From Cryptomeria japonica (taxonomy: Eukaryota > Streptophyta > Pinopsida > Cupressales > Cupressaceae), in assembly GCF_030272615.1 (NCBI RefSeq), contig NW_026729156.1:105001-130000 (forward strand): a stretch of DNA of 25,000 bases. The letters run 5' to 3'. Below are positions 1-7,923 of the stretch, in pieces. Position numbers and translations under genes: made by a program. Positions within the stretch are counted from its first letter, which is position 1, and every line of letters starts with the position of its first letter. The notes under the pieces are model-generated. The model had not been told where the DNA came from. It worked only from the letters and a program-made list of their open reading frames with translations, and did no database searches.

Positions 1-84
1 CGGAGCCCGGATTGCCCCGGGCGCGCACCTCCGCCAGGGTGGGCACCTTGGTGCGCACAACTTGCCTGGGCTGCGCACCAGGAA

Positions 85-202
85 GGGCTCAAGATGGCAC
101 CCGCGTTCCGTTTTTTTCACTATCTTTCAGAACGGAAATTTTAAAATCTCGTTTTTTTTTGCCTTTTCTGGAAATTAGTGAAGGCAGCGCATCAAAGGTG
201 CG
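85..202 (+). repeat. T-rich module 1
   Basis: This is a representative module. It has GGGCTCAAGATGGCAC, a run of seven T, CACTATCTTTC, AACGGAAATTTTAAAAT, a run of nine T, GCCTTTTCTGGAAATTAGTG and GCGCATCAAAGGTGCG. It is an AT-rich island of about 118 bp in very GC-rich surroundings. All copies in the window have the same orientation. Function unknown; a Pol I terminator or barrier role is only a suggestion. Confidence 0.8.
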
Positions 203-717
203 CAACGCTGGTGCGAACCTGGGAGCGCTCCGATGTGTGCTCCAAGGTGCGGCGTGCACGAAGTCGGACCCCGGTTTGCCCCGGGTGCGCACCTCGCGTG
301 CACCTTGGTGCGCACACCTTGGCTGGGTTGCGCGCCCTGGTGGGCACCATGGTGCGCACCAAGGAGCGCTCCGAAGTGTGCTCCAAGGTGCGGCGTGCAC
401 GAAGTCGGAGCCCGGTTTGCCCCGGGTGCGCACCTCGCGTGCACCTTCGCCGCGGTGGGCACCATGGCGTGCACGAAGTCGGAGCCCGGTTTGCCCCGGG
501 TGCGCACCTCGCGTGCACCTTCGCCGGGGTGGGCACCTTGGTGTGCAGACCTTGGCTGGGTTGCGCGCCCTGGTGGGCACCATGGTGCGCACCAAGGAGC
601 GCTCCGAAGTGTGCTCCAAGGTGCGGCCTGCACGAAGTCGGAGCCCGGTTTGCCCCGGGTGTGCACCTCGGGTGGGCACCTTGGTGCGCATGCCTTGCCT
701 GGGCTGCGCACCAGGGC

Positions 718-836
718 GGGCTCAAGATGGCACCCGCGTTCCTTTTTTTTCACTATCTTTCAAAACGGAAATTTTAAAATCTCATTTTTTTTTGCCTTTT
801 TCTGGAAATTAGTGAAGGCAGCGCATCAAAGGTGCG
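718..836 (+). repeat. T-rich module 2
   Basis: Full-length copy with T-runs of eight and ten. It is followed by a CTCGCTGCCCACC tail that module 1 lacks. Confidence 0.8.
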
Positions 837-980
837 CACCTCGCTGCCCACCACGGTGCGCAACGCCGGTGGGCACCCGGGAGTGCTTCGAAGTGTGCTC
901 CAAGGTGCTGCGTGCACGTTGTCGGAGCCCGGTTTGCCCCGGGTGCGCACCTCGCGTGCACCTTCGTCGGGGTGGGCACC

Positions 981-1138
981 TTGGCTGGGTTTGCCCCGGC
1001 TGCGCTCCGAAGCGGGGTTATTGGAGCGCCGCCTCTTTTTTTGTCGGAGCGTTTGGTGGGGTTTCTCGCATTGGCTCTTCCGAGGCCCGGTTGCCACCCT
1101 GGCGCGCACGAAGTCGGAAGTAGGGTTAATTGCCCGGG
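981..1138 (+). repeat. GTTTGGTGGGG module, copy 1
   Basis: A second, distinct module with TGCGCTCCGAAGCGGGGTTA, GGAGCGCCGCCTC, seven T, then GGAGCGTTTGGTGGGGTTTC and GCATTGGCTCTTCC. It ends with GAAGTCGGAAGTAGGGTTAA. It always lies between two T-rich modules. The end segment resembles the GGAAGTTGGGGTCGATGTCC found upstream of the Pol I promoters. No function recognised. Confidence 0.7.
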
Positions 1139-1187
1139 TGCGCACCTTTGCCAGGGTGGGCACCTTACCTGGGCTGCGCACCAGGGC

Positions 1188-1306
1188 GGGCTCAAGATGG
1201 CACGCGCGTTCCGTTTTTTTCACTATCTTTCAAAACGGAAATTTTAAAATCTCCTTTTTTTTTTGCCTTTTCTGGAAATTAGTGAAGGCAGCGCATCAAA
1301 GGTGCG
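1188..1306 (+). repeat. T-rich module 3
   Basis: Full-length copy. Its first part reads GGCACGCGCGTTCCG instead of GGCACCCGCG, a variant repeated in the equivalent modules at 6759 and 9111. Confidence 0.78.
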
Positions 1307-1449
1307 CACCTCGCTGCCCACCTTGGTGTGCTCTGAGGTGCGCACCCGGGAGCGCTACGAAGTGTGCTCCAAGGTGCGGCGTGCACGTTGTCGGAGCCCG
1401 GTTTGCCCCGGGTGCGCACCTCGCCTGCACCTTGGCCGGGGTGGGCACC

Positions 1450-1619
1450 TTGGCTGGGTTTGCCCAGGGTGCGCTCCGAAGCGGGGTTACTGGAGCGCCC
1501 CCTCTTTTTTTGTCAGAGCGTTTGGTGGGGTTTCTCGCATTGGCTCTTCCCAGGCCCGGTTGTTGGGTGCGCTCCCACCCTGGCGCGCGCGAAGTTGGAA
1601 GTTGGGTTAATTGCCCGGG
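1450..1619 (+). repeat. GTTTGGTGGGG module, copy 2
   Basis: Same module as 981-1138, but with GTCAGAGCGTTTGG and a 12-bp insertion, GTTGGGTGCGCT, before the closing part. It ends in GAAGTTGGAAGTTGGGTTAA. Confidence 0.7.
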
Positions 1620-1682
1620 CGCGCACCTTCGCCAGGGTGGGCACCTTGGTGCGCACACCTTGGCTGGGTTGCGCACCAGGGC

Positions 1683-1802
1683 GGGCTCAAGATGGCACCA
1701 GCATTCCCTTTTTCTCACTATCTTTCAAAACGGAAATTTTAAAATCTCGTTTTTTTTTTGCCTTTTATGGAAATTAGTGAAGGCATCGCATCAAAGGTGC
1801 GC
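1683..1802 (+). repeat. T-rich module 4
   Basis: Full-length copy with diagnostic GGCACCAGCATTCCC and GCCTTTTATGG. These variants recur at 7254-7373 and 9606-9725, showing that modules are inherited as ordered sets. Confidence 0.78.
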
Positions 1803-2780
1803 ACCTCGCTGCCCACCTTGGTGTGCTCCGAGGTGCCCACCACGGTGCGCAACGCCGGTGCGAACCCGGGAGCGCCCCGATGTGTGCTCCAAGGTGCGGC
1901 GTGCACGAAGTCGGACCCCGGTTTGCCCCGGGTGCGCACCTCGCGTGCACCTTGGTGCGCACACCTTGGCTGGGTTGCGCGGCCTGGTGGGCACCATGGT
2001 GCGCACCAAGGAGCGCTCCGAAGTGTGCTCCAAGGTGCGGCGTGCACGAAGTCGGAGCCCGGTTTGCCCCGGGTACGCACCTCGCGTGCACCTTCGCCGG
2101 GGTGGGCACCTCGGCTGGGTTGCGCGCCCTGGTGCGCACCAAGGAGCGCTCCGAAGTGTGCTCCAAGGTGCGGCGTGCACGAAGTCGGAGCCCGGTTTGC
2201 CCCGGGTGCGCACCTTCGCCGCGGTGCGCACCATGGCGTGCACGAAGTCGGAGCCCGGTTTGCCCCGGGTGCGCACCTCGCGTGCACCTTCGGCGGGGTT
2301 GCGCGCCCTGGTGGGCACCATGGTGCGCACCAAGGAGCGCTCCGAAGTGTGCTCCAAGGTGCGGCGTGCACGAAGTCGGAGCCCGGTTTGCCCCGGGTGC
2401 GCACCTCGCGTGCACCTTCGGCGGGGTTGCGCGCCCTGGTGGGCACCATGGTGCGCACCAAGGAGCGCTCCGAAGTGTGCTCCAAGGTGCGGCGTGCACG
2501 AAGTCGGAGCCCGGTTTGCCCCGGGTGCGCACCTCGCGTGCACCTTCGCCGCGGTGGGCACCATGGCGTGCACGAAGTCGGAGCCCGGTTTGCCCCGGGT
2601 GCGCACCTCGCGTGCACCTTCGCCGGGGTGGGCACCTCGGCTGGGTTGCGCGCCCTGGTGCGCACCAAGGAGCGCTCCGAAGTGTGCTCCAAGGTGCGGC
2701 GTGCACGAAGTCGGAGCCCGGTTTGCCCCGGGTGCGCACCTCGCGTGCACCTTCGCCAGGGTGGGCACCTCGGTGCGCAC

Positions 2781-2842
2781 ACCTTCTCAATGTTTTCTTG
2801 CCTTTTCTGGAAATTGGTGAAGGCAGCGCATCAAAGGTGCGC
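2781..2842 (+). repeat. T-rich module, 5'-truncated
   Basis: Only the right half is present (TTGCCTTTTCTGGAAATTGG onward). The first T-run and the AACGGAAATTTTAAAAT segment are missing. Confidence 0.72.
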
Positions 2843-3462
2843 ACCTCGGTGTGCTCCGAGGTGCGAACCCGAGAGCGCTCCGAGGTGCCCACGAAGTCGA
2901 AAGTCGGGTTAATTGCATTGTTTTCCCCGGGTGCGCTCCGAGGTGCGCAACATCGGCGCGCACCAAGGAGGGCTCCGAAGTGTGCTCCAAGGTGCGCACG
3001 ATGGCGTGCACCTCTGGTGCGCACGATTCGGAGCTCGGTTTGACCGGGGTGCGCACACCTTGGCTGGGTTGCGCACCTTTTGTGCGCTCCAAGGTGCGCA
3101 CGAAGTCGGAGCTCGGTTTGCCCCGGGTGCGCACCTTCGCCAGGGTGCGCACCTTGATGCGCACGCCTTGGCTGGGCTGCGCACCTTGGTGGGCGCCATG
3201 GTGCGCACCTTTCGTGCGCTCCAAGGTGCGCACGAAGTCGGAGCTCGGTTTGCCCCGGGTGCGCACCTTGGTGGGCGCCATGGTGCACTCCGAGGTGCCC
3301 AAGATTGGTGCGCACCAAGGAGCGCTCCGAAGTGCGCTCCAAGGTGCGCGCGAAGTCGAAAGTTGGGTTAATTGTCCGGTTTGCCTCGGGTGCGCACCTT
3401 GCGTGCACCTTCGCCAGGGTGGGCGCCTTGGTGCGCACACCTTGGCTGGGCTGCGCACACCT
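2843..3462. repeat. Diverged GTGCGCAC repeats before the 5S segment
   Basis: Looser version of the same array, with AAGTCGGAGCTCGG replacing AAGTCGGAGCCCGG. It has two GAAGTCGAAAGT-(T/C)GGGTTAATTG elements at about 2895-2917 and 3353-3374. It looks like an older, less homogenised part of the array. Confidence 0.65.
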
Positions 3463-3584
3463 TGGCACCCGCGTTTCCTTCATTTTAAATTTTTTTTTTT
3501 TACAATCTCTCAAGTGGGAAATTCTATAATCTCAACTTTTTTTGCCTTTTCAGGAAACTTTTGAATGGAGCGCATCATTGGTGC
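3463..3584 (+). repeat. Diverged T-rich module nearest the 5S gene
   Basis: Recognisable from CACCCGCGTTTCC, a run of 12 T, GGGAAATTCTATAATCTC, TTTTTTTGCCTTTTCAGGAAA and GCGCATCATTGGTGCG. It is clearly older than the other modules. It is the last one before the head-on 5S gene, about 420 bp away. Confidence 0.7.
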
Positions 3585-3989
3585 GCTCCGAAGTGTGCTC
3601 CAAAGCTCTCTCCAGCTGCGTGCACCTGCCCCGGCCGCGCACCCGGCCCCGCCCAGCTTCGCTCACCTGTCCCGGGCGTCTGGTGCGGAACCTTAGAGTA
3701 AGAAACATCACCGTGCACCTTGGCCAACGTGCGCGACTCGACCGAGCGCGCACTGGCCGAGGTGCACACCGATTTCACCTGGGTGCGCGCGCAGCACCTC
3801 GGGCGCACCGGGGTGCGCGCACAACGCCCGGGTTGCACCGTGGCCTGTGTGCTCGGGGCGCCTCGGGTGCGCGCTCGGTGTCGCCCCCGCGCGCGCGGTA
3901 GTGCGGGCAGCGCACCCCGGCCCGGCCCGGCCCCGACGAGAACGCAAACGGGCAAAAGGTTTATTCAAATAGCATTGCGACGCCCGGCG
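3585..3989. other. GC-rich low-repeat spacer downstream of 5S copy 1
   Basis: Mostly non-repetitive and very GC-rich, with scattered GTGCGC and GTGCAC. It contains the 12-bp palindrome CCGCGCGCGCGG at 3887-3898, a possible Z-DNA tract, and a C/G-rich CGGCCCGGCCCGGCCCC run at about 3919-3935. No open frame here looks like a gene. Confidence 0.6.
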
Positions 3990-4002
3990 AAAAACTAAAA
4001 AA
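3990..4002 (-). terminator. RNA polymerase III terminator of 5S copy 1
   Basis: Read on the minus strand, the 5S coding sequence runs straight into TTTTTT (4002-3997), then AG, then TTTTT (3994-3990). A run of four or more T is the usual Pol III terminator, and the second run provides a backup. Confidence 0.85.
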
Positions 4003-4120
4003 GGGTGCAACACCGGGACTTCCCGGGAGGTCACCCATCCCAGTACTACTCCGGCCCAAGCGCGCTTAACTGCGGAGTTCTGATGGGATCCGGTGCACTA
4101 ACGCTGGTATGATCGCACCC
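4001..4120 (-). rRNA. 5S ribosomal RNA, copy 1
   Basis: On the minus strand this is a complete plant 5S rRNA of 118 nt from GGGTGCGATC to GTTGCACCC, or 120 nt with the two terminal T shared with the terminator. The ends pair (GGGTGC with GCACCC) to form helix I. The internal Pol III promoter is intact: A-box region GTTAAGCGCGCTTGGGC at about nt 51-67, and C-box region GGATGGGTGACCTCCCGGG at about nt 81-99. No gap or truncation is visible, and the second copy is identical, so both look functional. 5S rRNA is part of the large ribosomal subunit. The gene sits inside the 35S spacer and points opposite to the Pol I promoters at 14.7-19 kb, an L-type arrangement. The C-rich variant positions (GGGCCGGAG, CTCCCGGGAAGTCCCGG) resemble non-angiosperm 5S, from memory only. 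Confidence 0.97.
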
Positions 4121-4150
4121 GTTATGAGCTTGTCGCAGTGTGTACTTAGC
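4121..4150 (-). promoter_or_regulatory. 5' flank of 5S copy 1 (Pol III upstream elements)
   Basis: On the minus strand the base at -1 is C, and TAAGTA occupies -28 to -23, where plant 5S genes typically carry a TATA-like element. The GC element expected near -12 is only partly matched (C at -12, A at -13). Confidence 0.6.
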
Positions 4151-4510
4151 AAACCGCGACCCACGTGCGAATCCACCCCGGCCACCCACCCCCGTCGAGG
4201 TGCACACCCTCCCTCGCGAAGTGCGCCCCGTTCGCCAAGTGTGAGCCCTGCCCGGGTGCGCGCACCTTGCTAGGGCGTCGGGTGTGCACCCGGCCCGGCC
4301 TACGTGCGTGCACCTGGAGGGGGCGTCGTGTGCGTGCAGTGTCCCGTCTGCAACGCGGTGCCCACACACCACCTCGGGCGCAACGACCTGCGCTCACATG
4401 TGGGCCGAGTGCACCTTGGTGCATGTTCGGGGCGCCTCGGGTGCACGCTCGATCTTGCCCCGGTGCACCAAGGCGCTCGGTTTGCCCCGGGTGCGCACTT
4501 GGTGCAAGGT
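4151..4510. other. GC-rich low-repeat spacer upstream of 5S copy 1
   Basis: Moderately repetitive sequence with GTGCGC, GTGCAC and CGGGTGCGC fragments related to the main array. No RNA gene or convincing coding sequence seen. Confidence 0.5.
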
Positions 4511-4850
4511 GGGCACCCAAAATAGGGATCAAGCACCAAAACACAAGTTTCGGGATGCAAAATGGGACCCAAGGACCACAAATGCGTTCCAAGACCCATG
4601 ATGGGTCCACGAGAACAAAAATGTGTTCCGAGACTTAATAAACAAATATTGGGTTTTAGGAGAAGAAACATGCTCTGATGCCCAAAACGAGAATCGACCC
4701 CGAAAAGGCCACAGGCCAAAAGTGGGATGCGAGACAAAAAAAAATGGGACCCGAGGACCAAAATTGGGTTCCCAGGTCGAAGACAGGGCAACCGGACAAG
4801 AAACGACCTCTAAGGCTCGAAATGAGTCCCGGCGACTAAAACTTGACAAG
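4511..4850. other. A-rich spacer stretch, copy 1
   Basis: Sharp drop in GC. It contains decayed repeats around AAAATGGGACCC (4558 and about 4741) and (C/A)GAGGACCAAAA-like segments. A 15-bp perfect inverted repeat, GACCCATGATGGGTC, lies at 4593-4607. No gene recognised. Confidence 0.55.
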
Positions 4851-5375
4851 AAGCACCCATCAGGCACCCAACTCGACACCCATGGGATGCCGACCCACCC
4901 GGGCTTCCACCTAGCATACCTTGGCACCCACCCACCCTCGCACCCAACCTCGCACCCAACTTAGCACCTTTGAACCCACATTGGCACTCACCCTGACCCT
5001 GGCACCTTGGAACCCACATTGGCACTCACCTTGACCCTGGCACCCACCTTTGCACTCACCTTGGGACCCACCCTGGCTCCCACCTCGGCACCCACCCAGA
5101 CACCCACCTTGGTTCCTTGGCACCCACCTTGGATCCTTGGCACCCACCCCGACACCCACCTTGGCACGCAACTTGGCTACTTGCCACCCATCTTGGCTCC
5201 TTGACGCCCACCCCGACAACCACCCCGTGACCTACCCTGGCTAGGGTTGGTGCACACCCACCCTGGTGCCCACCTTGGCACCCACCCTATGACCCACCTT
5301 GGCACGCACCTTAGTACCCACCCCGTTACCCACCCTAGGACCCACCCCGTGACCCACCTTGGCCAGGGTGGGTGC
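4851..5375. repeat. CACCC minisatellite, copy 1
   Basis: Degenerate repeats of about 10-17 bp built on CACCCACCTTGG, with very few G on the plus strand. Four C-triplets at 4927-4945 (CCCACCCACCCTCGCACCC) make a canonical G-quadruplex pattern on the minus strand. It ends abruptly at the repeat junction. Confidence 0.8.
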
Positions 5376-5413
5376 CTTGGTGCGCACAACTTGCCTGGGC
5401 TGCACACCAGGGC

Positions 5414-5537
5414 GGGCTCAAGATGGCACCCGCGTTCCGTTTTTTTCACTATCTTTCAAAACGGAAATTTTAAAATCTCATTTTTTTCTTTTTTTTGCCT
5501 TTTCTGGAAATTAGTGAAGGCAGCGCATCAAAGGTGC
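5414..5537 (+). repeat. T-rich module with extended T-run
   Basis: First module after the repeat junction. Its second T-run is longer and interrupted (ATTTTTTTCTTTTTTTTGCC), unlike any other copy. Confidence 0.75.
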
Positions 5538-5934
5538 GCAATGCTGGTGCGAACCCGGGAGCGCTCCGATGTGTGCTCCAAGGTGCGGCGTGCACGAAGT
5601 CCGAGCCCGGTTTGCCCCGGGTGCGCACCTCGCGTGCACCTTCGCCGGGGTGAGCACCTTGGCTGGGTTGCGCGCCCTGGTGCGTACCAAGGAGCGCTCT
5701 GAAGTGTGCTCCAAGGTGCGGCGTGCACGAAGTCGGAGCCCGGTTTGCCCCGGGTGTGCACCTCGGGTGCGCACCTCGCGTGCACCTTCGCTGCGGTGGG
5801 CACCTTGGCTGGGTTGCGCGCCTTGGTGGGCACCATGCAGTGCACGAAGTCGGAGCCCGGTTTGCCCCGGGCGCGCACCTCCGCCAGGGTGGGCACCTTG
5901 GTGCGCACAACTTGCCTGGGCTGCGCACCAGGAA

Positions 5935-6052
5935 GGGCTCAAGATGGCACCCGCGTTCCGTTTTTTTCACTATCTTTCAGAACGGAAATTTTAAAATATC
6001 GTTTTTTTTTGCCTTTTCTGGAAATTAGTGAAGGCAGCGCATCAAAGGTGCG
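5935..6052 (+). repeat. T-rich module (copy of module 1)
   Basis: Matches 85-202 and 8008-8125. It carries AAAATATCG rather than the AAAATCTCG of window position 148. Confidence 0.78.
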
Positions 6053-6289
6053 CAACGCTGGTGCGAACCTGGGAGCGCTCCGATGTGTGCTCCAAGGTGC
6101 GGCGTGCACAAAGTCGGAGCCCGGTTTGCCCCGGGTGCGCCCTGGTGGGCACCATGGTGCGCACCAAGGAGCGCTCCGAAGTGTGCTCCAAGGTGCGGCC
6201 TGCACGAAGTCGGAGCCCGGTTTGCCCCGGGTGTGCACCTCGGGTGGGCACCTTGGTGCGCATGCCTTGCCTGGGCTGCGCACCAGGGC

Positions 6290-6408
6290 GGGCTCAAGAT
6301 GGCACCCGCGTTCCTTTTTTTTCACTATCTTTCAAAACGGAAATTTTAAAATCTCATTTTTTTTTGCCTTTTTCTGGAAATTAGTGAAGGCAGCGCATCA
6401 AAGGTGCG
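6290..6408 (+). repeat. T-rich module (copy of module 2)
   Basis: Matches 718-836 and 8641-8759. Confidence 0.78.
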
Positions 6409-6551
6409 CACCTCGCTGCCCACCACGGTGCGCAACGCCGGTGGGCACCCGGGAGTGCTTCGAAGTGTGCTCCAAGGTGTTGCGTGCACGTTGTCGGAGC
6501 CCGGTTTGCCCCGGGTGCGCACCTCGCGTGCACCTTCGTCGGGGTGGGCAC

Positions 6552-6710
6552 CTTGGCTTGGTTTGCCCCGGCTGCGCTCCGAAGCGGGGTTATTGGAGCG
6601 CCGCCTCTTTTTTTGTCGGAGCGTTTGGTGGGGTTTCTCGCATTGGCTCTTCCGAGGCCCGGTTGCCACCCTGGCGCGCACGAAGTCGGAAGTAGGGTTA
6701 ATTGCCCGGG
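6552..6710 (+). repeat. GTTTGGTGGGG module, copy 3
   Basis: Matches 981-1138, with GGCTTGGTTTGCC in place of GGCTGGGTTTGCC at the start. Confidence 0.68.
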
Positions 6711-6758
6711 TGCGCACCTTTGCCAGGGTGGCACCTTACCTGGGCTGCGCACCAGGGC

Positions 6759-6877
6759 GGGCTCAAGATGGCACGCGCGTTCCGTTTTTTTCACTATCTT
6801 TCAAAACGGAAATTTTAAAATCTCCTTTTTTTTTTGCCTTTTCTGGAAATTAGTGAAGGCAGCGCATCAAAGGTGCG
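6759..6877 (+). repeat. T-rich module (copy of module 3)
   Basis: Matches 1188-1306 and 9111-9229, including the GGCACGCGCG variant. Confidence 0.78.
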
Positions 6878-7020
6878 CACCTCGCTGCCCACCTTGGTGT
6901 GCTCTGAGGTGCGCACCCGGGAGCGCTACGAAGTGTGCTCCAAGGTGCGGCGTGCACGTTGTCGGAGCCCGGTTTGCCCCGGGTGCGCACCTCGCCTGCA
7001 CCTTGGCCGGGGTGGGCACC

Positions 7021-7190
7021 TTGGCTGGGTTTGCCCAGGGTGCGCTCCGAAGCGGGGTTACTGGAGCGCCCCCTCTTTTTTTGTCAGAGAGTTTGGTGGG
7101 GTTTCTCGCATTGGCTCTTCCCAGGCCCGGTTGTTGGGTGCGCTCCCACCCTGGCGCGCGCGAAGTTGGAAGTTGGGTTAATTGCCCGGG
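7021..7190 (+). repeat. GTTTGGTGGGG module, copy 4
   Basis: Matches 1450-1619, with GTCAGAGAGTTTGG instead of GTCAGAGCGTTTGG. Confidence 0.68.
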
Positions 7191-7253
7191 CGCGCACCTT
7201 CGCCAGGGTGGGCACCTTGGTGCGCAAACCTTGGCTGGGCTGCGCACCAGGGC

Positions 7254-7373
7254 GGGCTCAAGATGGCACCAGCATTCCCTTTTTCTCACTATCTTTCAAA
7301 ACGGAAATTTTAAAATCTCGTTTTTTTTTTGCCTTTTATGGAAATTAGTGAAGGCATCGCATCAAAGGTGCGC
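7254..7373 (+). repeat. T-rich module (copy of module 4)
   Basis: Matches 1683-1802 and 9606-9725, including GCCTTTTATGG. Confidence 0.78.
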
Positions 7374-7923
7374 ACCTCGCTGCCCACCTTGGTGTGCTCC
7401 GAGGTGCCCACCACGGTGCGCAACGCCGGTGCGAACCCGGGAGCGCCCCGATGTGTGCTCCAAGGTGCGGCGTGCACGAAGTCGGACCCCGGTTTGCCCC
7501 GGGTGCGCACCTCGCGTGCACCTTGGTGCGCACACCTTGGCTGGGTTGCGCGGCCTGGTGGGCACCATGGTGCGCACCAAGGAGCGCTCCGAAGTGTGCT
7601 CCAAGGTGCGGCGTGCACGAAGTCGGAGCCCGGTTTGCCCCGGGTGCGCACCTTCGCCGCGGTGGGCACCATGGCGTGCACGAAGTCGGAGCCCGGTTTG
7701 CCCCGGGTGCGCACCTCGCGTGCACCTTCGCCGGGGTGGGCACCTCGGCTGGGTTGCGCGCCCTGGTGCGCACCAAGGAGCGCTCTGAAGTGTGCTCCAA
7801 GGTGCGGCGTGCACGAAGTCGGAGCCCGGTTTGCCCCGGGTGTGCACCTCGCGTGCACCTTCGCTGCGGTGGGCACCTTGGCTGGGTTGCGCGCCTTGGT
7901 GGGCACCATGCAGTGCACGAAGT

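Larger units (their letters stand above)
1..3462. repeat. GC-rich GTGCGCAC palindrome array, copy 1
   Basis: This is a mosaic of a 74-bp module and longer 128-bp forms, best seen at 2290-2550. Each carries GGTGCGCACC or variants, a CACGAAGTCGGAGCCCGG segment and a TTTGCCCCGGGTGC segment. It is interrupted by T-rich modules at 85-202, 718-836, 1188-1306 and 1683-1802, and a truncated one at 2781-2842. Two modules of another type, with GCGGGGTTA and a T-run followed by GTTTGGTGGGG, lie at 981-1138 and 1450-1619 and end in GGGTTAATTGCCCGG. Stop codons are rare here on both strands because of base composition, so the long open frames are not genes. Confidence 0.85.
1..5375. repeat. Copy 1 (right-hand part) of a 7,923-bp tandem IGS repeat
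   Basis: This block matches 7924-13298 at a constant offset of 7,923 bp with no insertions or deletions. I found substitutions only at 11, 148, 1620, 1669, 2652, 4832, 4917 and 5191, about 99.85% identity. In order it holds the GC-rich palindrome array, the 5S gene, an A-rich stretch and the CACCC minisatellite. Its left part lies outside the window. Identity this high implies a recent duplication or active homogenisation, as expected for rDNA spacer. Confidence 0.9.
5600..7700. repeat. Nested ~2.1-kb block, first copy
   Basis: Corresponds to the block starting near 7690. Both share the rare variants GCGCTCTGAAG (5696, 7785), CACCATGCAGTGCACG and CCAGGAAGGG. This copy lacks about 277 bp after 6136 (CGGGTGCGC joins directly to CCTGGTGGG), has a 13-bp extra segment near 5759-5775, and has a 1-bp loss near 6728. 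Boundaries are approximate. Confidence 0.7.
5376..7923. repeat. GC-rich palindrome array unique to the left part of copy 2
   Basis: Same 74/128-bp modules as 1-3462. T-rich modules lie at 5414-5537, 5935-6052, 6290-6408, 6759-6877 and 7254-7373. GTTTGGTGGGG modules lie at 6552-6710 and 7021-7190. Most of it is a nested copy of the sequence that follows: GGAAGGGCTC at 5931 and 8004 gives an offset of 2,073 bp. The equivalent part of copy 1 lies left of the window. Confidence 0.8.

Noticed and set aside
832-2820. 662-residue open frame and many others on both strands in 1-13000
   Set aside because: The sequence is GC-rich and stop-poor, so several frames are open at once on both strands. The predicted proteins are Arg/Cys/Ala/Gly/Pro-rich repeats with no domain, interrupted by Phe/Lys stretches from the T-rich modules, and change abruptly with repeat indels.
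3480-3540. Poly-T and TATAAT-like sequence as a retroelement tail or Pol II promoter
   Set aside because: It aligns with the T-rich module family found 17 times, with no target-site duplication or element body.
5340-5400. Transposon insertion at the CACCC/GC-rich junction
   Set aside because: No terminal inverted repeats or target duplication; the junction is explained by the 7,923-bp tandem repeat.
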